A stretch of 64,000 nt of DNA from Pycnococcus provasolii (GCA_049487715.1 CP150550.1:558001-622000), one strand, 5' to 3'. Positions 9,055 through 19,013 are shown, numbered from the stretch's first letter. A program made the numbers and translations. Notes: a model not told the origin generated them from the letters alone.

Positions 9055-11442
9055 ATGGCGGCCACTGCCATGCCAACCTCGCCCACTTCCGCAACTACTG
9101 CTCCTGTAGTTTCAAGCACTCCGGTCAGGGTGGTCGTCGTCGGGGACGCAGCCGCGGGGAAAACGAGACTCATACACGCGCTCGCCTTCCTCGCGTCGCA
9201 CCCGCAGTGCGTCGAAGAACTCGCGACGCTGCTCCCAGAAGGAGGAAGCACGACGTCGGCGAGCGCGGAGCAATGGGCGACGCTCGCGACGCCGTCGTGG
9301 CTGCCGTCTGTCGCGCCCACAACGGCAATACCAGCTTCCGCCATGCCAGACGGAGTCGCTCTGGAGGTCGTCGACACGTCGTCGGACGCGAAGGGGAAGG
9401 GCGCGGACGAACGCGCGCTCGCGCTAGCCGAGGCAGACGCGGTGGTCGTCGCGTACAGGGCGGGAAGCGAGGAGGCGCTCAGGAGAGTGACCGAAACGTG
9501 GTTGCCACTCGTCAGGCGCACGTGTGCGTCCAAGGACGCCGCTGCAAATAGTGCTGGTGGCAAGGTTGCCGTTCCCGTCGTGCTCGCAGGTTGCCAGACG
9601 GACCGAAGGGTGGATCGCGCGGGAGCAAACGAGAACACGCCCGAGGGTAGTGCCGCGGCGCTGGAGGCGGCAGCTCGACCCATCATGAGCGCATTTCGAG
9701 AGGTGGAGACGTGCCTCGAGTGCTCCGCGGCAAACCTCGCGCAGGTGGCGGAGGTGTTCTACTTCGCGCAGAAGGCAGTTCTTCATCCCATGGCTCCGCT
9801 CATCGACTCCGACACGTCAAGTCTCACGCCAAAGTGCGTGCGCGCGCTGAATCGCATCTTCTACGCGTCCGACATCGACCGCGACGGGTATCTGTCCGAT
9901 GAAGAGCTCAACGCATTCCAGGTGCGCTGCTTCGCCGCGCCGCTGACGGCGGATGAGGTGGCTGGCGTGAAGGAGGTGGTGGAGGCGAGATGTCCCGGAG
10001 GTGGTGGCCTGGCGCCGCAGGGCTTGACATCCAAGGGATTTCTGTTCCTGCACGCCCTTTTCGTCGAGCGTGGACGCAGCGAAACGACATGGGCGGTGCT
10101 GCGCAGCCACGGCTACGACAATCGGCTGGAAATTCGGCGAGATCTCACCGTGCCGCCGCCCGCGGTGGCGGAGCCTGACGGGTGGACACACGTGCCGGAT
10201 GACCAGCGCTTCGCTATCACGCCTGAGGCGATGAGGTATGTTCTTGAGATGGTTGATACCGTCGCTGGGGCACGGCCGGGATGTGCTTTTTCCGCGACCC
10301 TAGGACGTGTCCTGTCCACGTGCCCGTACGATCCCCTCGGCGATGGTGCACCGCGCCGCCCGGCGGGTGTGTCGGAGTCCGCCGACGTCGACGACGCCCT
10401 CGGCGAGCAGGGCGTCTTTAGCCTGCGCGAGTGTGCGGCGTTTGCATCCGAGCCAGGAGCGAGCTTTGCAGCAACTCTCGAGGCGGCTGCCGCGTGCTGT
10501 CCCGCCGACTTGTGTGCGCAGCTGCGCTGCCTGGGTGCGCCCGGGGCAACATCGGAGTCGCATGGTGGAGGCGTGGCGCTTGGGCCACGGCGGCGCGTCG
10601 ACGGCGAGGCTGGTAAGAATGCGACGAGGCGTGTGCTGGAGGTGCACGTCTTCGGCGCGCCGGGAAGCGGCAAGAGCGCGCTGGTGCGTGGCATGGCCAC
10701 GCCGCGCGGCGCACCGTCGCACGAGGCGAGCAGGAGACCGCGCGACGGCCGAGTCGCTCTCGGATACGTGACACCCGCTGGTTGGTCAGAGCCGCCGCCC
10801 GCGAAGGCGTCACCGGACGGCAGGGGCTGCCGCGACAGCTGGGACTCGACGTGGCGGCATCAGCGCGTCTTGCTTCTGCGAGAGGTGCGAGATCTTGACG
10901 GGTACCTGTCCATGACAACCTCGTCATTTGGATGCGCGGAGCCGAGGGTGGCTCCGTTCGCTCGGTGCGATGCTGCGGCGTTCACGGTGGACGGATCGGA
11001 CATGGCATCTGTCGCTGCGGCTGAGAGCGCGATTCTGAAGCTTTGTGCCGCACACAGCGAGTCCACCCTCGCCGGCGCGTCGCCGCCTCCGTGCTTGCTT
11101 GTGGTAACGAAAGACGACGCCGGCGTGAAGGCGGAGGTGCTCGACGCGGTGAAGGAGCTCGCAAATCGCTTCTGCCTCGTCGCACCGTGCATGACGAGCG
11201 CCAAGCGCGGCGACTTTGGTGGTGCCTACACGCGCCTTGCATGCCTGTGCTGCGAGAGAGGCGACACGGCCCCCGTGACGCCTGAAATCCGTGCAGCGGC
11301 AGCCGCGAGGCTTTGCCGGCAGCGTGCTCTCGCGGTGCTGAGCATTTCAGCGAGTGCATGTGCGGGCGCCTGCGCGTGGTGGTGGTGGTTTGCTCCGTCG
11401 GACGCCGGCAGGAGCAGCGGCAGCACAACATCCGCCAAGTAA
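9055..11442 (+). CDS. MIRO: Mitochondrial Rho GTPase Miro
   Basis: Miro anchors in the mitochondrial outer membrane and controls mitochondrial movement, shape and calcium response. The 795-residue product shows an N-terminal GTPase with P-loop GDAAAGKT (residues 30-37) and a Miro-type end (ECSAANLAQVAEVFYFAQKA), a good EF-hand loop DIDRDGYLSDEE (about 272-283), the conserved GFLFLHALFVERGR block, a second GTPase with P-loop GAPGSGKS (534-541), and a C-terminal hydrophobic tail (AVLSISASACAGACAWWWW) as tail anchor. The NKxD base-recognition motif of GTPase I is degenerate (GCQTD). The second EF-hand is not canonical. It is longer than animal Miro (about 620 aa), with extra Gly/Ala-rich loops. 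The ATG at 9055 fits; the upstream in-frame stretch lacks an ATG. Confidence 0.93.
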   Translation: MAATAMPTSPTSATTAPVVSSTPVRVVVVGDAAAGKTRLIHALAFLASHPQCVEELATLLPEGGSTTSASAEQWATLATPSWLPSVAPTTAIPASAMPDGVALEVVDTSSDAKGKGADERALALAEADAVVVAYRAGSEEALRRVTETWLPLVRRTCASKDAAANSAGGKVAVPVVLAGCQTDRRVDRAGANENTPEGSAAALEAAARPIMSAFREVETCLECSAANLAQVAEVFYFAQKAVLHPMAPLIDSDTSSLTPKCVRALNRIFYASDIDRDGYLSDEELNAFQVRCFAAPLTADEVAGVKEVVEARCPGGGGLAPQGLTSKGFLFLHALFVERGRSETTWAVLRSHGYDNRLEIRRDLTVPPPAVAEPDGWTHVPDDQRFAITPEAMRYVLEMVDTVAGARPGCAFSATLGRVLSTCPYDPLGDGAPRRPAGVSESADVDDALGEQGVFSLRECAAFASEPGASFAATLEAAAACCPADLCAQLRCLGAPGATSESHGGGVALGPRRRVDGEAGKNATRRVLEVHVFGAPGSGKSALVRGMATPRGAPSHEASRRPRDGRVALGYVTPAGWSEPPPAKASPDGRGCRDSWDSTWRHQRVLLLREVRDLDGYLSMTTSSFGCAEPRVAPFARCDAAAFTVDGSDMASVAAAESAILKLCAAHSESTLAGASPPPCLLVVTKDDAGVKAEVLDAVKELANRFCLVAPCMTSAKRGDFGGAYTRLACLCCERGDTAPVTPEIRAAAAARLCRQRALAVLSISASACAGACAWWWWFAPSDAGRSSGSTTSAK

Positions 11443-11464
11443 ATGAAGTTTCCTAAGATTGCGT

Positions 11465-11505
11465 TTCGATTCGATTCGATTCGATTCGATTCGATTCGAT
11501 TCGTT
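11465..11505 (+). repeat. (GATTC)n pentanucleotide microsatellite
   Basis: About seven to eight near-perfect GATTC units lie 25 nt after the Miro stop codon, inside the presumed 3' UTR. The period is not a multiple of three, which fits noncoding sequence. Confidence 0.9.
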
Positions 11506-11552
11506 CGTAGTGGAATGGAGCGACGGTCGTCCATTCGCACCATTCATATGCA

Positions 11553-11574
11553 CCATCCAGCCCATTCAATGGCG
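11553..11574 (+). repeat. Dispersed repeat copy 1 (22 nt identical to 36153-36174)
   Basis: The word starting ccatccagcccattcaat at 11553 is identical over 22 nt with 36153-36174. Weaker similarity extends on both sides (aatggag upstream, ttgtaca downstream), suggesting two diverged copies of a roughly 100-nt element. Both copies lie in 3' intergenic space. Confidence 0.75.
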
Positions 11575-11631
11575 CCATTCACAGCACTATTGTACAACAT
11601 ATGGCCTTGTTCATACAAACAAACATTCTAC

Positions 11632-13038
11632 TTACAAAATTCGCCGCAAAAATGGAAGCACAACGGCGTGGAATGGCGTGGGGTGCGTCTCCATTGGCAG
11701 GTGGCCAATGCCCGAGAGCTCCTCGTATGTCGCATCATCGAACCCGTTCGCACGCAAACGTTCCACCACGCCACGACCCACGCTCGGTGCCACGGTGCCG
11801 TCCTCACTACCGTGAACCACCAAAATGGGCGTTCGCGCGGGAAGCTGAGCGGGGTCAGGATTCGACTCAGCTGAGGTGAAGTCGGTGTTGCGGAAGTATG
11901 GAAGAGCGCCGGTATCCCATCCGTCAGCGGCAAGAGGCTTGGTGTAGCCGAGAACCACGTCCATGGGGGTCTGGCCAGCTGACTCGCTGTATATGTCACG
12001 ATCCCTCCATGCACGCTCACGACGCTCGTTAAGGCTGCGGCGCACGAAGTTGGCGTTCACACCCGGAACTGCCAAAAGGGCACGCGCGTAGGCAAAGCGG
12101 AGCAGCTGCCCAGCATCAAGCTTGCTTGGAAGCGCGGAAGTGTTCTTCGGATCGTCGCCAGCACCGCCACTTCCTGCCAAGTTCAGTGCAGGTGCGACGA
12201 GCACGACTCCCGCCACATCGAAATCGGGCGAGTCGGCCAGGTCCAACGCGGTGCGCACGGCGCACGGCGCGCCGGCAGAGTGTCCCACGAGCACGACACG
12301 ACGTCGCGTGTGGTGCGCGGAAGCATCCGCAGTCGTCGGCCCCTGTCCTCCGCTTCTGCCCGTGTCAGCATGAGAACCGTCGATGTGACGTAGCAAACCT
12401 TGTGCAAGGCGCGAGCTTCCAGGCACGCTATATAACGACTCTGCCTCCTCGTTGCCAGGCCGTGGCCGTTCCGTCAGTCCAAAAGGCGGCCTGTCGAATG
12501 CCACACCAGCCGCGTTGAAGTGCTCGTCATCTGCGATGGCAGGCAGCAGGTGCCGAAAGCTGAATTCGCTTCCGTTGAAGCCGTGGAAGCATACGACGTA
12601 CACGAGGTCATTGTCACGCTCGCCCGCCCACTGTGTTTCAGCCATGGTTCCTGCCGTCACGGTGGACGTTCCGTCGCGCGCATCACCTCGCAGGGGAAAT
12701 CGTGCCTTGTAGTGCACGTCAATTCCCTCAACGTCCGCGAAGTGCGCGTCAAGGTCAGCGAGTGCTCTGCGCGGCACAGTGTCCACCACCGGCCTGGGCG
12801 GCCCTTCCATCCACGGCGCAAGCACCTCCCCAACCCACCTCTGGTTGCTGACAGCGTCCGTCAGAGCGCTCCAAAGGTCACTTCGCGACTCGTCCGGCGT
12901 CGGAGCATTGCTGCTCCGAGCGATCACGACACGGCGAGAGTCTCGATCGACCCGCGCGCAGGCCCAAGGTGTCGCGTGCTTGTTGCGTTTGTTGTTGGCG
13001 TGGAGACGTCGTCGCGTGGTGGTAGCGTTGTTGGCCAT
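11632..13038 (-). CDS. Alpha/beta hydrolase, probably plastid-targeted
   Basis: A 468-residue serine hydrolase of the alpha/beta fold. The nucleophile elbow is GHSAG (in VVLVGHSAGAP), the oxyanion-loop motif is HGFNGSEFSFRHLLP, the acid is in LVVHGSEDGTVAP, and the catalytic His is in SGIGHLPMETHP. A FDRPPFGLTERP block before the nucleophile matches plastid-type hydrolases related to the epoxide hydrolase/haloperoxidase group. The N-terminal 60 residues are basic and Ser/Thr/Ala-rich, compatible with a transit peptide. The ATG at 13038 was chosen because upstream frame lacks an ATG. The substrate cannot be told. TGTAA on its strand overlaps the stop codon (11632-11636). Confidence 0.85.
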   Translation of the reverse strand: MANNATTTRRRLHANNKRNKHATPWACARVDRDSRRVVIARSSNAPTPDESRSDLWSALTDAVSNQRWVGEVLAPWMEGPPRPVVDTVPRRALADLDAHFADVEGIDVHYKARFPLRGDARDGTSTVTAGTMAETQWAGERDNDLVYVVCFHGFNGSEFSFRHLLPAIADDEHFNAAGVAFDRPPFGLTERPRPGNEEAESLYSVPGSSRLAQGLLRHIDGSHADTGRSGGQGPTTADASAHHTRRRVVLVGHSAGAPCAVRTALDLADSPDFDVAGVVLVAPALNLAGSGGAGDDPKNTSALPSKLDAGQLLRFAYARALLAVPGVNANFVRRSLNERRERAWRDRDIYSESAGQTPMDVVLGYTKPLAADGWDTGALPYFRNTDFTSAESNPDPAQLPARTPILVVHGSEDGTVAPSVGRGVVERLRANGFDDATYEELSGIGHLPMETHPTPFHAVVLPFLRRIL

Positions 13039-13284
13039 GGCGGAGGGCGTGGATAGGTAGGTGTGATGGCCTACTCTGTCTGGTTCCACGAGGCCTTCCG
13101 CCACCACAAACACGAAATATCAGACCCAGCCTGTCCCCGAACCCCGACCCCAACCAACCCGACATGAACCCGGGACCTCAAACCCCCAGTTGCCCGTGGC
13201 TCCTGCGCGCCCTCTGAGTTCTCCCCTCCCCTTCCCCTTCCCCTTCCCAAACCGGTGGTTTGACCTGTCGTGCGTGCCAGTGCC

Positions 13285-13422
13285 ATGGACGAGCTGCTGT
13301 CGCCGAGAGGCACAGACGCGGACTTCTACTTGTTCATCGCGTGCGCAGCGCTCGCTTTCGCGTGTGCAGCGCCCATCGTCTACTGGCGGAAGCAGAAGGC
13401 GAGGCAGGTACTCGTGCAGTGA
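13285..13422 (+). CDS. Small single-pass membrane protein, 45 aa
   Basis: An ATG-started frame encodes MDELLSPRGTDADFYLF followed by a hydrophobic helix (IACAALAFACAAPIVYW) and a basic tail (RKQKARQ). This is the shape of a small type III membrane protein: acidic N-terminus, one helix, positive C-terminal side. It sits in its own 540-nt gap between two minus-strand genes and diverges from the hydrolase gene. CAG|GTA near 13408 could be a splice donor, with an acceptor at ...CGTGCAG before 13492, so the C-terminus is not certain. The family is not recognised. Confidence 0.5.
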   Translation: MDELLSPRGTDADFYLFIACAALAFACAAPIVYWRKQKARQVLVQ

Positions 13423-13565
13423 ACACCACTCGGGCTCGTTTTTTTCATACTGCACTGCACCAACCCTGTTCGAATACCTGGACAACGTGCAGATGGACAG
13501 GCATCGTGTGCGCGTCAGTAAGCCTTATTGTAAATTTTTTTTCTTATCATTCGTTGCACTTTAGG

Positions 13566-13570
13566 TTACA
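13566..13570 (-). terminator. TGTAA polyadenylation signal of BDP1
   Basis: On the minus strand TGTAA starts 7 nt past the BDP1 stop codon at 13578. Motif and position only. Confidence 0.45.
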
Positions 13571-13577
13571 AATTCGT

Positions 13578-14945
13578 TCATGATGGCAAGGCGGCGACAG
13601 CTGCTATTGGCTGCATCGCCTCCGGATCTGTAGGTGGTAAAGCAGCCTGGGCAGCCGCTCGTGCTTCGGTAAGCTCTGTATTCTCCTGTGCCTCGAGCTT
13701 CTCCAAAAAGGCAGACAGGTGAGCTGTTGTCACAGACGCGCCCGTCTCGTCGTACGGTGCGCTGCCTCCGCCACCGAGCTGCCACTTCAGGGCAGCCTCG
13801 ACGCGGTCGCGGTTCTGCTTCTCCTCGCGTGTGAACTTGTTTTTTATGGCGCGCCGGTCGCGTCCGGGGAATAGCGTTGCGATCATGCTAAAGTCGGTAC
13901 CAAACTGACTCAAGGCTGTATAGAACCGCGTCGTTTCCTGCATCCCCCATCTCTCATTTGGCCGTTTCGGCGCGTATGTCGACGCATTCAGCTGTCTGCC
14001 GTGCACACCCTCGACGATGCGCCGAGTTGCCGCGTTCGCCACGAGTGTTGTCTGCTGCGCGGCGACGGTCAGCGAGTCGGTGTTCACCACGATCTTTCCA
14101 TCTACAATTGCCAGCTGCGGAGCTATGCTCGACTGCTGGGGTGGCGCAGCGGGCGCGGGCTGCTGCTGTGCCGTCGCCGCCGCGGCCGCCGCCGCCGCCG
14201 TGGACGTTGTCGCGGCAGCCTGCGCACGCTTAGCCTTTCTTTTCTCCTTGGCTGCCAGCGCGCCAGCCTTGGCCACGGCCATGCCATGCGCCGTCGCCGA
14301 AGCCGTCTTCATGAGCTCACGTATTGTAGGTGGTTTTTGGATATTCGACTGCGTGTCACCTTCCCCCGCGCCGCCACCTGCGCCTGGGCTTGGTACCGCC
14401 CGTCGCGGGGTGGGCGTGGGGGGCGTGGCTCTCGGTCTTGCGTGTGCGCCGAATGACGCGGAGACGGGTCCCAGGAACGACGCAAGCGTCGACGAAGGTG
14501 GAGGCGGCTGTCTTGGCGGCGGCATGGCTGCTTGTGGTACAGGCAAGGGTGTGGCAGAGTGCGGCGCACCCGCTGGCTGGTTTGCGAACCTCACCCTTTT
14601 TGCGCTAGGCCCCTGCTCGGCATCTCTGACAGCCTGCGGAGTCGCATTTGCTGCGCCATCCGCCTGAGTGGCAGGAGCAGCAGCGGTAGCGGCAGCGGCA
14701 GGTGGTGTCAGCCCACCCGTCTGCACAACGCGTCTGCTCGTCTTGGCAGATTTTGCCTTGGGGGTGCGCGCACGAGGCTTGGGTTGCGACGACGGCCCCG
14801 CGGCCGCTGCGCCAGGCGTCGAAGCTCCTGCGGTACCTGGTGTGCTGCTTCCATCCACCGCAGTTGTTCCGTCTGGTCCCGCGCGCCCGTCAACGTCGAT
14901 GGAGTCGACAAGGTCGAAGAGCGAGACAGCTGCACGCCCCGCCAT
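13578..14945 (-). CDS. BDP1: TFIIIB subunit B'' (BDP1)
   Basis: BDP1 joins TBP and BRF in TFIIIB to recruit RNA polymerase III to tRNA and 5S genes. The 455-residue protein has the diagnostic extended SANT/Myb domain at residues about 330-382: RWGMQETTRFYTALSQFGTD, FSMIATLFPGRDRRAIKNKF, REEKQNRDRVEAAL. A conserved IRELMK motif lies upstream at about residue 203. The N-terminal 200 residues are Ala/Pro/Ser-rich low complexity, and an Ala run lies before the SANT region. It is shorter than human BDP1 but similar to yeast (594 aa). The ATG at 14945 (MAGRAAVSLFDLVDSIDVDG) was chosen; the longer frame to 15083 lacks an upstream ATG. Confidence 0.88.
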   Translation of the reverse strand: MAGRAAVSLFDLVDSIDVDGRAGPDGTTAVDGSSTPGTAGASTPGAAAAGPSSQPKPRARTPKAKSAKTSRRVVQTGGLTPPAAAATAAAPATQADGAANATPQAVRDAEQGPSAKRVRFANQPAGAPHSATPLPVPQAAMPPPRQPPPPSSTLASFLGPVSASFGAHARPRATPPTPTPRRAVPSPGAGGGAGEGDTQSNIQKPPTIRELMKTASATAHGMAVAKAGALAAKEKRKAKRAQAAATTSTAAAAAAAATAQQQPAPAAPPQQSSIAPQLAIVDGKIVVNTDSLTVAAQQTTLVANAATRRIVEGVHGRQLNASTYAPKRPNERWGMQETTRFYTALSQFGTDFSMIATLFPGRDRRAIKNKFTREEKQNRDRVEAALKWQLGGGGSAPYDETGASVTTAHLSAFLEKLEAQENTELTEARAAAQAALPPTDPEAMQPIAAVAALPS

Positions 14946-15294
14946 GGTGAGGTGGTTATCTATCGTTTGGGTCAAGGGGTGTGACTGAGTTGAAATCGGG
15001 TCGGGGCCTCTGGTCGGGGCTGGCTGGCTGGGGAGGGCGAGGAGAAAGAAGGGCGACCCGACTCGGGGCAACGGGCGGGCCACAGCGAGGGCGAGAAATC
15101 ACCCGGGCAACAAACCCCAATCTCGACCCTATCGTCGGGGTTGGCAGAAGGGTTGGCAGAAGGGGTTGGCGTAATGGCGTCCGACCACCTGGACCAACCT
15201 GGGTGACGACCCACAACAAGGTTGACGAGTATGACAAAGTGGATTAAAATAAAGTTTTATGCGGACAGAGGTGTTACTACGATAGTTGGTAAGT
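14946..15294. other. Spacer between BDP1 start and beta'-COP end
   Basis: This 349-nt gap holds the BDP1 promoter and the beta'-COP 3' end. A short tandem repeat of gggttggcagaa occurs near 15137-15170. No gene is supported. Confidence 0.5.
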
Positions 15295-18275
15295 CTATGC
15301 TTCTTCCTCCTCGGCTTCAACTTCTTCCTCCTCTTCCTCCTCCTCCTCCTCAGCTTCCTCCTCCTCTTCCTCAGCTTCTTCCTCAGCTTCCTCCTCTTCC
15401 TCAGCTTCCTCCTCAGCTTCCTCCTCTTCCTCAGCTTCCTCCTCAGCTTCCTCCTCAGCTTCCTTCTCTTTCACAGCTTCCTCCTCCTCCACAACATATC
15501 CTCCTCCTCCATCCACAAGCTCCTCCTCGGCATCCACAAGCTCCTCCTCCTCCTCCTCCTCCTCTTCCTCCTCCTCGCCTCCGATAGTCAAGAACGACAA
15601 GGCGGCGGGAAGCGACGTAATCGCAACCGATCCGCCCCTCTTTGCCTCCTTCTTCAAAGCCTCCTCGAGCTCCGGGAACAGATTGGCGTACTCAGCAGGA
15701 TCGGCGAGTGCTTCCGCAGCCTTGCGATTCACCTTTTTCAGGTCGTTGCGCCACAGCTCGACAACCTCGGATACCTGGCTCGGAACGTACGTTCGAGCGA
15801 AGAAGGCAGCCTCGGGTACGCGTCCCGCGGTGATGAGCAATTCTACGCACTCCTTCACCCGCCCGAGCACGAACAGCGCGACGAACGCCACGTTGTATTT
15901 CCCCGACGCCGCCGCGTTCGCTGCCAGCGCCTCGACACCTTTGGCATCGCCGAGAGCGGTGGAAAGCAGAAGCTTGCCAGAGAGGTCCTTTGCAGCCTCG
16001 AGGCAGCTTCCCGCAAGTCCCAGGTCCCCATTCGACAGCGCCATCTCCCCCAGCTGTCGCCAGCGCTGCTCGGAGTCCAACTCGCCCGCAATCTCCTTTG
16101 CGACGGGCAGGTTGCCGAGCTGCATCGCGAGCTCGAAGCGGTACTCCGGGTCCGTCGCGATCGAGAGAGCCTCTTCCGGCATACCTCGCATCTCGAGGAA
16201 GCGAGCGACGGAGTTCTTCTCCGCCTCCGGAATCTGCGGGAGCACCTCCGCCGCAGCCTCCATGTCCCCCCGAAGGACAAGCGTCTTGTACTCCACGACG
16301 CCAAGCAACAGCGTGTACGAGCAGATGGTGTAGTCGCGGTCAATCAGGAAGACCCGGCTGTGGGATGCGAGGTATCCGAGAAGGTACATTGGCCGGTCGA
16401 GGTGGTAGAGTGTCGTCACCTCGCCGCCGACGACGTAGTTCAGCCTCCAGCTCGAGTTGTTGTAGATGAAGCAGTCGCCCACCCACACACCAGTCTCCAC
16501 ACGCTCGTGAATTTCGTGCAGAAGATCAAACGCATCCTCGACGCCATCCTCAGCCACCTCCGCGGCACCCTCCTCGCCCGCAAATGCAGCCTCGACGACG
16601 TCGCGGTTGAACTTGAGGATGTAGAAGCTTGAGTCGGACGTGATGACGAGGTAGTCACCCGAGTCGCTCCAGTGCAGATCGCGGCACGACACGTCGATGC
16701 GACGCACAATGCGGTTCTCCGGATCGTTCCAGTCGTAGAAGCACACGAAGTCGGCACTTCGCACGCCGATGAGCGCGCCGCCGAACACCTGCTCCGCCGA
16801 GAACGGCGGCCGGAACGAGCACTTCTCCTGGAAGTTTTTCATCACCTTGATCTTCGACGTGGACTCGCGCGCGGCAAACTCCGTCGCGTCGACGCTCCAC
16901 GCCACGTCGAGGGAAGAACCGAAGCTCTTGTTGCGCCATGCCAGGGCGGTGTACGCGATGAATTCGCCGTCGCCGCACACGAGCACGAAGCGGCCATTTG
17001 GCGAGTGCTTGAGCGTCTGCGGGTAAAGGTCGCACGAGCCGAGCTCCTTCACGGCAAGCGTCAGTCTCTCGCCGTCCGCGATCGTCTCGTCCTCTCCCGC
17101 GGAAGAGAACGCGGACTTGACGTTCACCGTGTACACCTCGCTGTGCCGCGCCCAGATCACCTTGCCGCTCGCATCCATGCTCGCAACTGGCTCCTCGCGT
17201 CCAAGCTTGATCATCACCGTGCCCTCGTCGTAGCCGATAGCCACCTTGTTGCTTCCCTTGATGTACCCCAGCGACCACACACGCTCCATTCCATAGTTGA
17301 GCGTGTTCTCGAGGCGATATGTGGTGCTGTGCCAGATTCGCACGGTGCCGTCCTCGGATCCTGAGACAATCACAGGAAGCTCGGGGTGGAAGAAGACGCT
17401 GCTGACGTTGTGCGTGTGACCCTCAAGAGTCTGCACGCAAAGCTTCGTCTGGTAGTCCCAGATCTTCACGAGCTTGTCGTCGGCGCCAGTGACGATGTAT
17501 GGCCTGTCGCCTCCGTTGAAGTAGTCGACGCAGTTGACGCCCTTCTCGTGTCCCTCGAGCGTGAAGTTGGGCGCGGGCTGGCCGATGGACCACACCTTGA
17601 TGGTCCGATCGAGGCTTGCAGACGCGAACGTGTTGGTGTCCTTGGGGTTAAAAACAACCTGCATGACGTAGTGGCTGTGTCCCTCGAACACCTGCGTGCA
17701 CGCCCACTGCTTGTCCCAGTCCCAGATCTTGATGAGCATGTCGTCGGAGCTGCTGAGAAGAAGCGGAAGCGTGGGGTGCGTGGCGACGCAGCGGATGTAG
17801 TCGGTGTGCGCCTCGAACGCCTTCACCTTGTCCATAGTGTTGTAGTTGTACACGCGAATGAACATGTCGTCGCTACCCGCAACAAGCCTACAAAAGAAAA
17901 AGGTTGTGTGTGTGTGTGTTTTGTGTCAGTCGCCGTCGTTTTGAGATCTTGCTCTTTTGTACCAAACGTTGATCGCGATCGCGATCGTGCCGCACGCGCA
18001 TTCGTGCAAGCACGACAGCCAGGGAACCCGAACAACAAGAATAGGCGCAGAAGCTCGACGTACCACTGCTTTCTGGCGATGAACCTTGCACTGCGCACGG
18101 GCAGTTCGGTCACCTCGAAGGACTTGAGCATGGTGTTGTCGTTTATGTTCCATATTGCGACGATTCCGTTGTACAGGTTAGCGAGCAGCCACGGCTCCGT
18201 TGGGTGTAGGTCGACGCCCTTGACTCGATCAGACCTCTGGCTGAACTGCCTCGTGATATCTAGTCGGAGCGGCAT
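15295..18275 (-). CDS. COPB2: Coatomer subunit beta' (beta'-COP), two exons
   Basis: Beta'-COP is part of the COPI coat for Golgi-to-ER and intra-Golgi traffic and binds dilysine cargo with its WD40 propeller. Exon 1 is 18064-18275 ([20 protein letters not shown] ... ARFIARKQ), exon 2 is 15295-17887 ([17 protein letters not shown] onward), and the join makes [13 protein letters not shown], matching the family. Together they give 934 residues. WD40 repeats fill about residues 1-300, followed by the coatomer WD-associated and helical solenoid regions. The last 95 or so residues are an unusual acidic tail of Glu/Ala, encoded by purine-rich tandem codons (15298-15590). The tail is longer and more acidic than in animal or plant homologues that I know. 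Confidence 0.95.
15298..15590 (-). repeat. GAG/GCT tandem codon tract (acidic tail)
   Basis: This stretch is almost purely CTC/CTT/AGC triplets on the plus strand, encoding Glu with regular Ala on the minus strand. It forms the C-terminal tail of beta'-COP and gives a long Leu-rich shadow frame on the other strand. Confidence 0.85.
17888..18063 (-). other. beta'-COP intron, 176 nt
   Basis: On the minus strand the donor is GTACGT (18063-18058) and the acceptor is TTTGTAG (ending 17888), with a pyrimidine-rich tract before the acceptor and a (GT/CA)n run. Removing it restores the conserved ARKxWxVxGSDDM sequence of beta'-COP. It is one of only two clearly supported introns in the window. Confidence 0.9.
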
Positions 18276-18579
18276 GGCTGAGGTCTGTGCTCTCCTGCGG
18301 CAGATGGCAGCCTCTTTGGTTACGCGCGATGGCGAGGAAGCGGAAGGGAAGGGGCGACGACGGGGCCCGGAGCGAAGAAAGAGCTCGAACCCTAGCGACG
18401 AGAGGGGAAGGGCGAGCAGAAGCAGACGAGCACACGAGGTCGCGAGCTGGGGCCCTCAGGAGGGGACACCGCTTCAACCGGGATCCCCTCATTCGATTAG
18501 GGGTTGGTACCCGTTCATGCCCGGCCTGTTCGGGGTTCCGTTCCTCTGTGCGTGACGTCGTCACTCTCCGTCCCGATCC
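18276..18579. promoter_or_regulatory. Divergent beta'-COP/cytochrome b5 promoter
   Basis: This 304-nt divergent gap contains telo-box-like words AACCCTAG (18388-18395) and ATTAGGGGTTGG (18496-18507). No gene is seen. Confidence 0.5.
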
Positions 18580-18990
18580 ATGGCCGCGCTCCCGCCTCAA
18601 AACCTGGCGAGACACCCCACGCTGAAGGCGCTCACGGTGAACACGAACAACGACAAAGGAAATAAAAACAAGGAGAACGTCGTCTCAGCGTCCGAACTTA
18701 CCAAGCACGGCGTCGAGCGCAGATGGGTCGCCATCGCAGGACGTGTCTACGACCTGTCCGAGTTCTACACAGGGGACAAGAAACACCCTGGAGGAGCGTC
18801 GGTATTCAAAAAACACCTTGGCAAGGATGCGACTACGCTATTCATGCAGTTCCACTACCCAAGAGGTACCGCCGTCACGATGGCGCCGGGCATGTGCGTG
18901 GGAACACTCAAGGTGGACGACTTGAAAAGCCTTAACGAGGAGGACGACGAAGATGACGACGACGAGGGAAGCCTGCTTGACCCTCTGTAG
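18580..18990 (+). CDS. Cytochrome b5-like heme-binding protein
   Basis: A 136-residue soluble protein built around one cytochrome b5 fold (residues about 37-115). The heme motif HPGG is present (KKHPGGASVF), and the second axial His is likely the one in FMQFHYPRG. SELTKHGVERRWVAIAGRVY and DLSEFY match the N-terminal strand pattern of the family. There is no C-terminal hydrophobic anchor, unlike microsomal b5; the tail is acidic (EEDDEDDDDEG). It is therefore probably a soluble electron carrier or a heme-binding regulator; the redox partner is unknown. It ends 40 nt from the convergent D-glutamate cyclase gene. Confidence 0.85.
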   Translation: MAALPPQNLARHPTLKALTVNTNNDKGNKNKENVVSASELTKHGVERRWVAIAGRVYDLSEFYTGDKKHPGGASVFKKHLGKDATTLFMQFHYPRGTAVTMAPGMCVGTLKVDDLKSLNEEDDEDDDDEGSLLDPL

Positions 18991-18994
18991 TGCG

Positions 18995-18999
18995 TGTAA
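18995..18999 (+). terminator. TGTAA polyadenylation signal of cytochrome b5-like gene
   Basis: TGTAA lies 5 nt past the stop codon. A TGTAA for the convergent gene lies on the other strand 15 nt further on, so the two 3' ends must overlap. Confidence 0.5.
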
Positions 19000-19013
19000 T
19001 CAGTTGTATCATT

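Noticed and set aside
15286-16632. 448-codon plus-strand Leu-rich frame
   Set aside because: Antisense of the Glu-rich tail and solenoid of beta'-COP, which is clearly the real gene.
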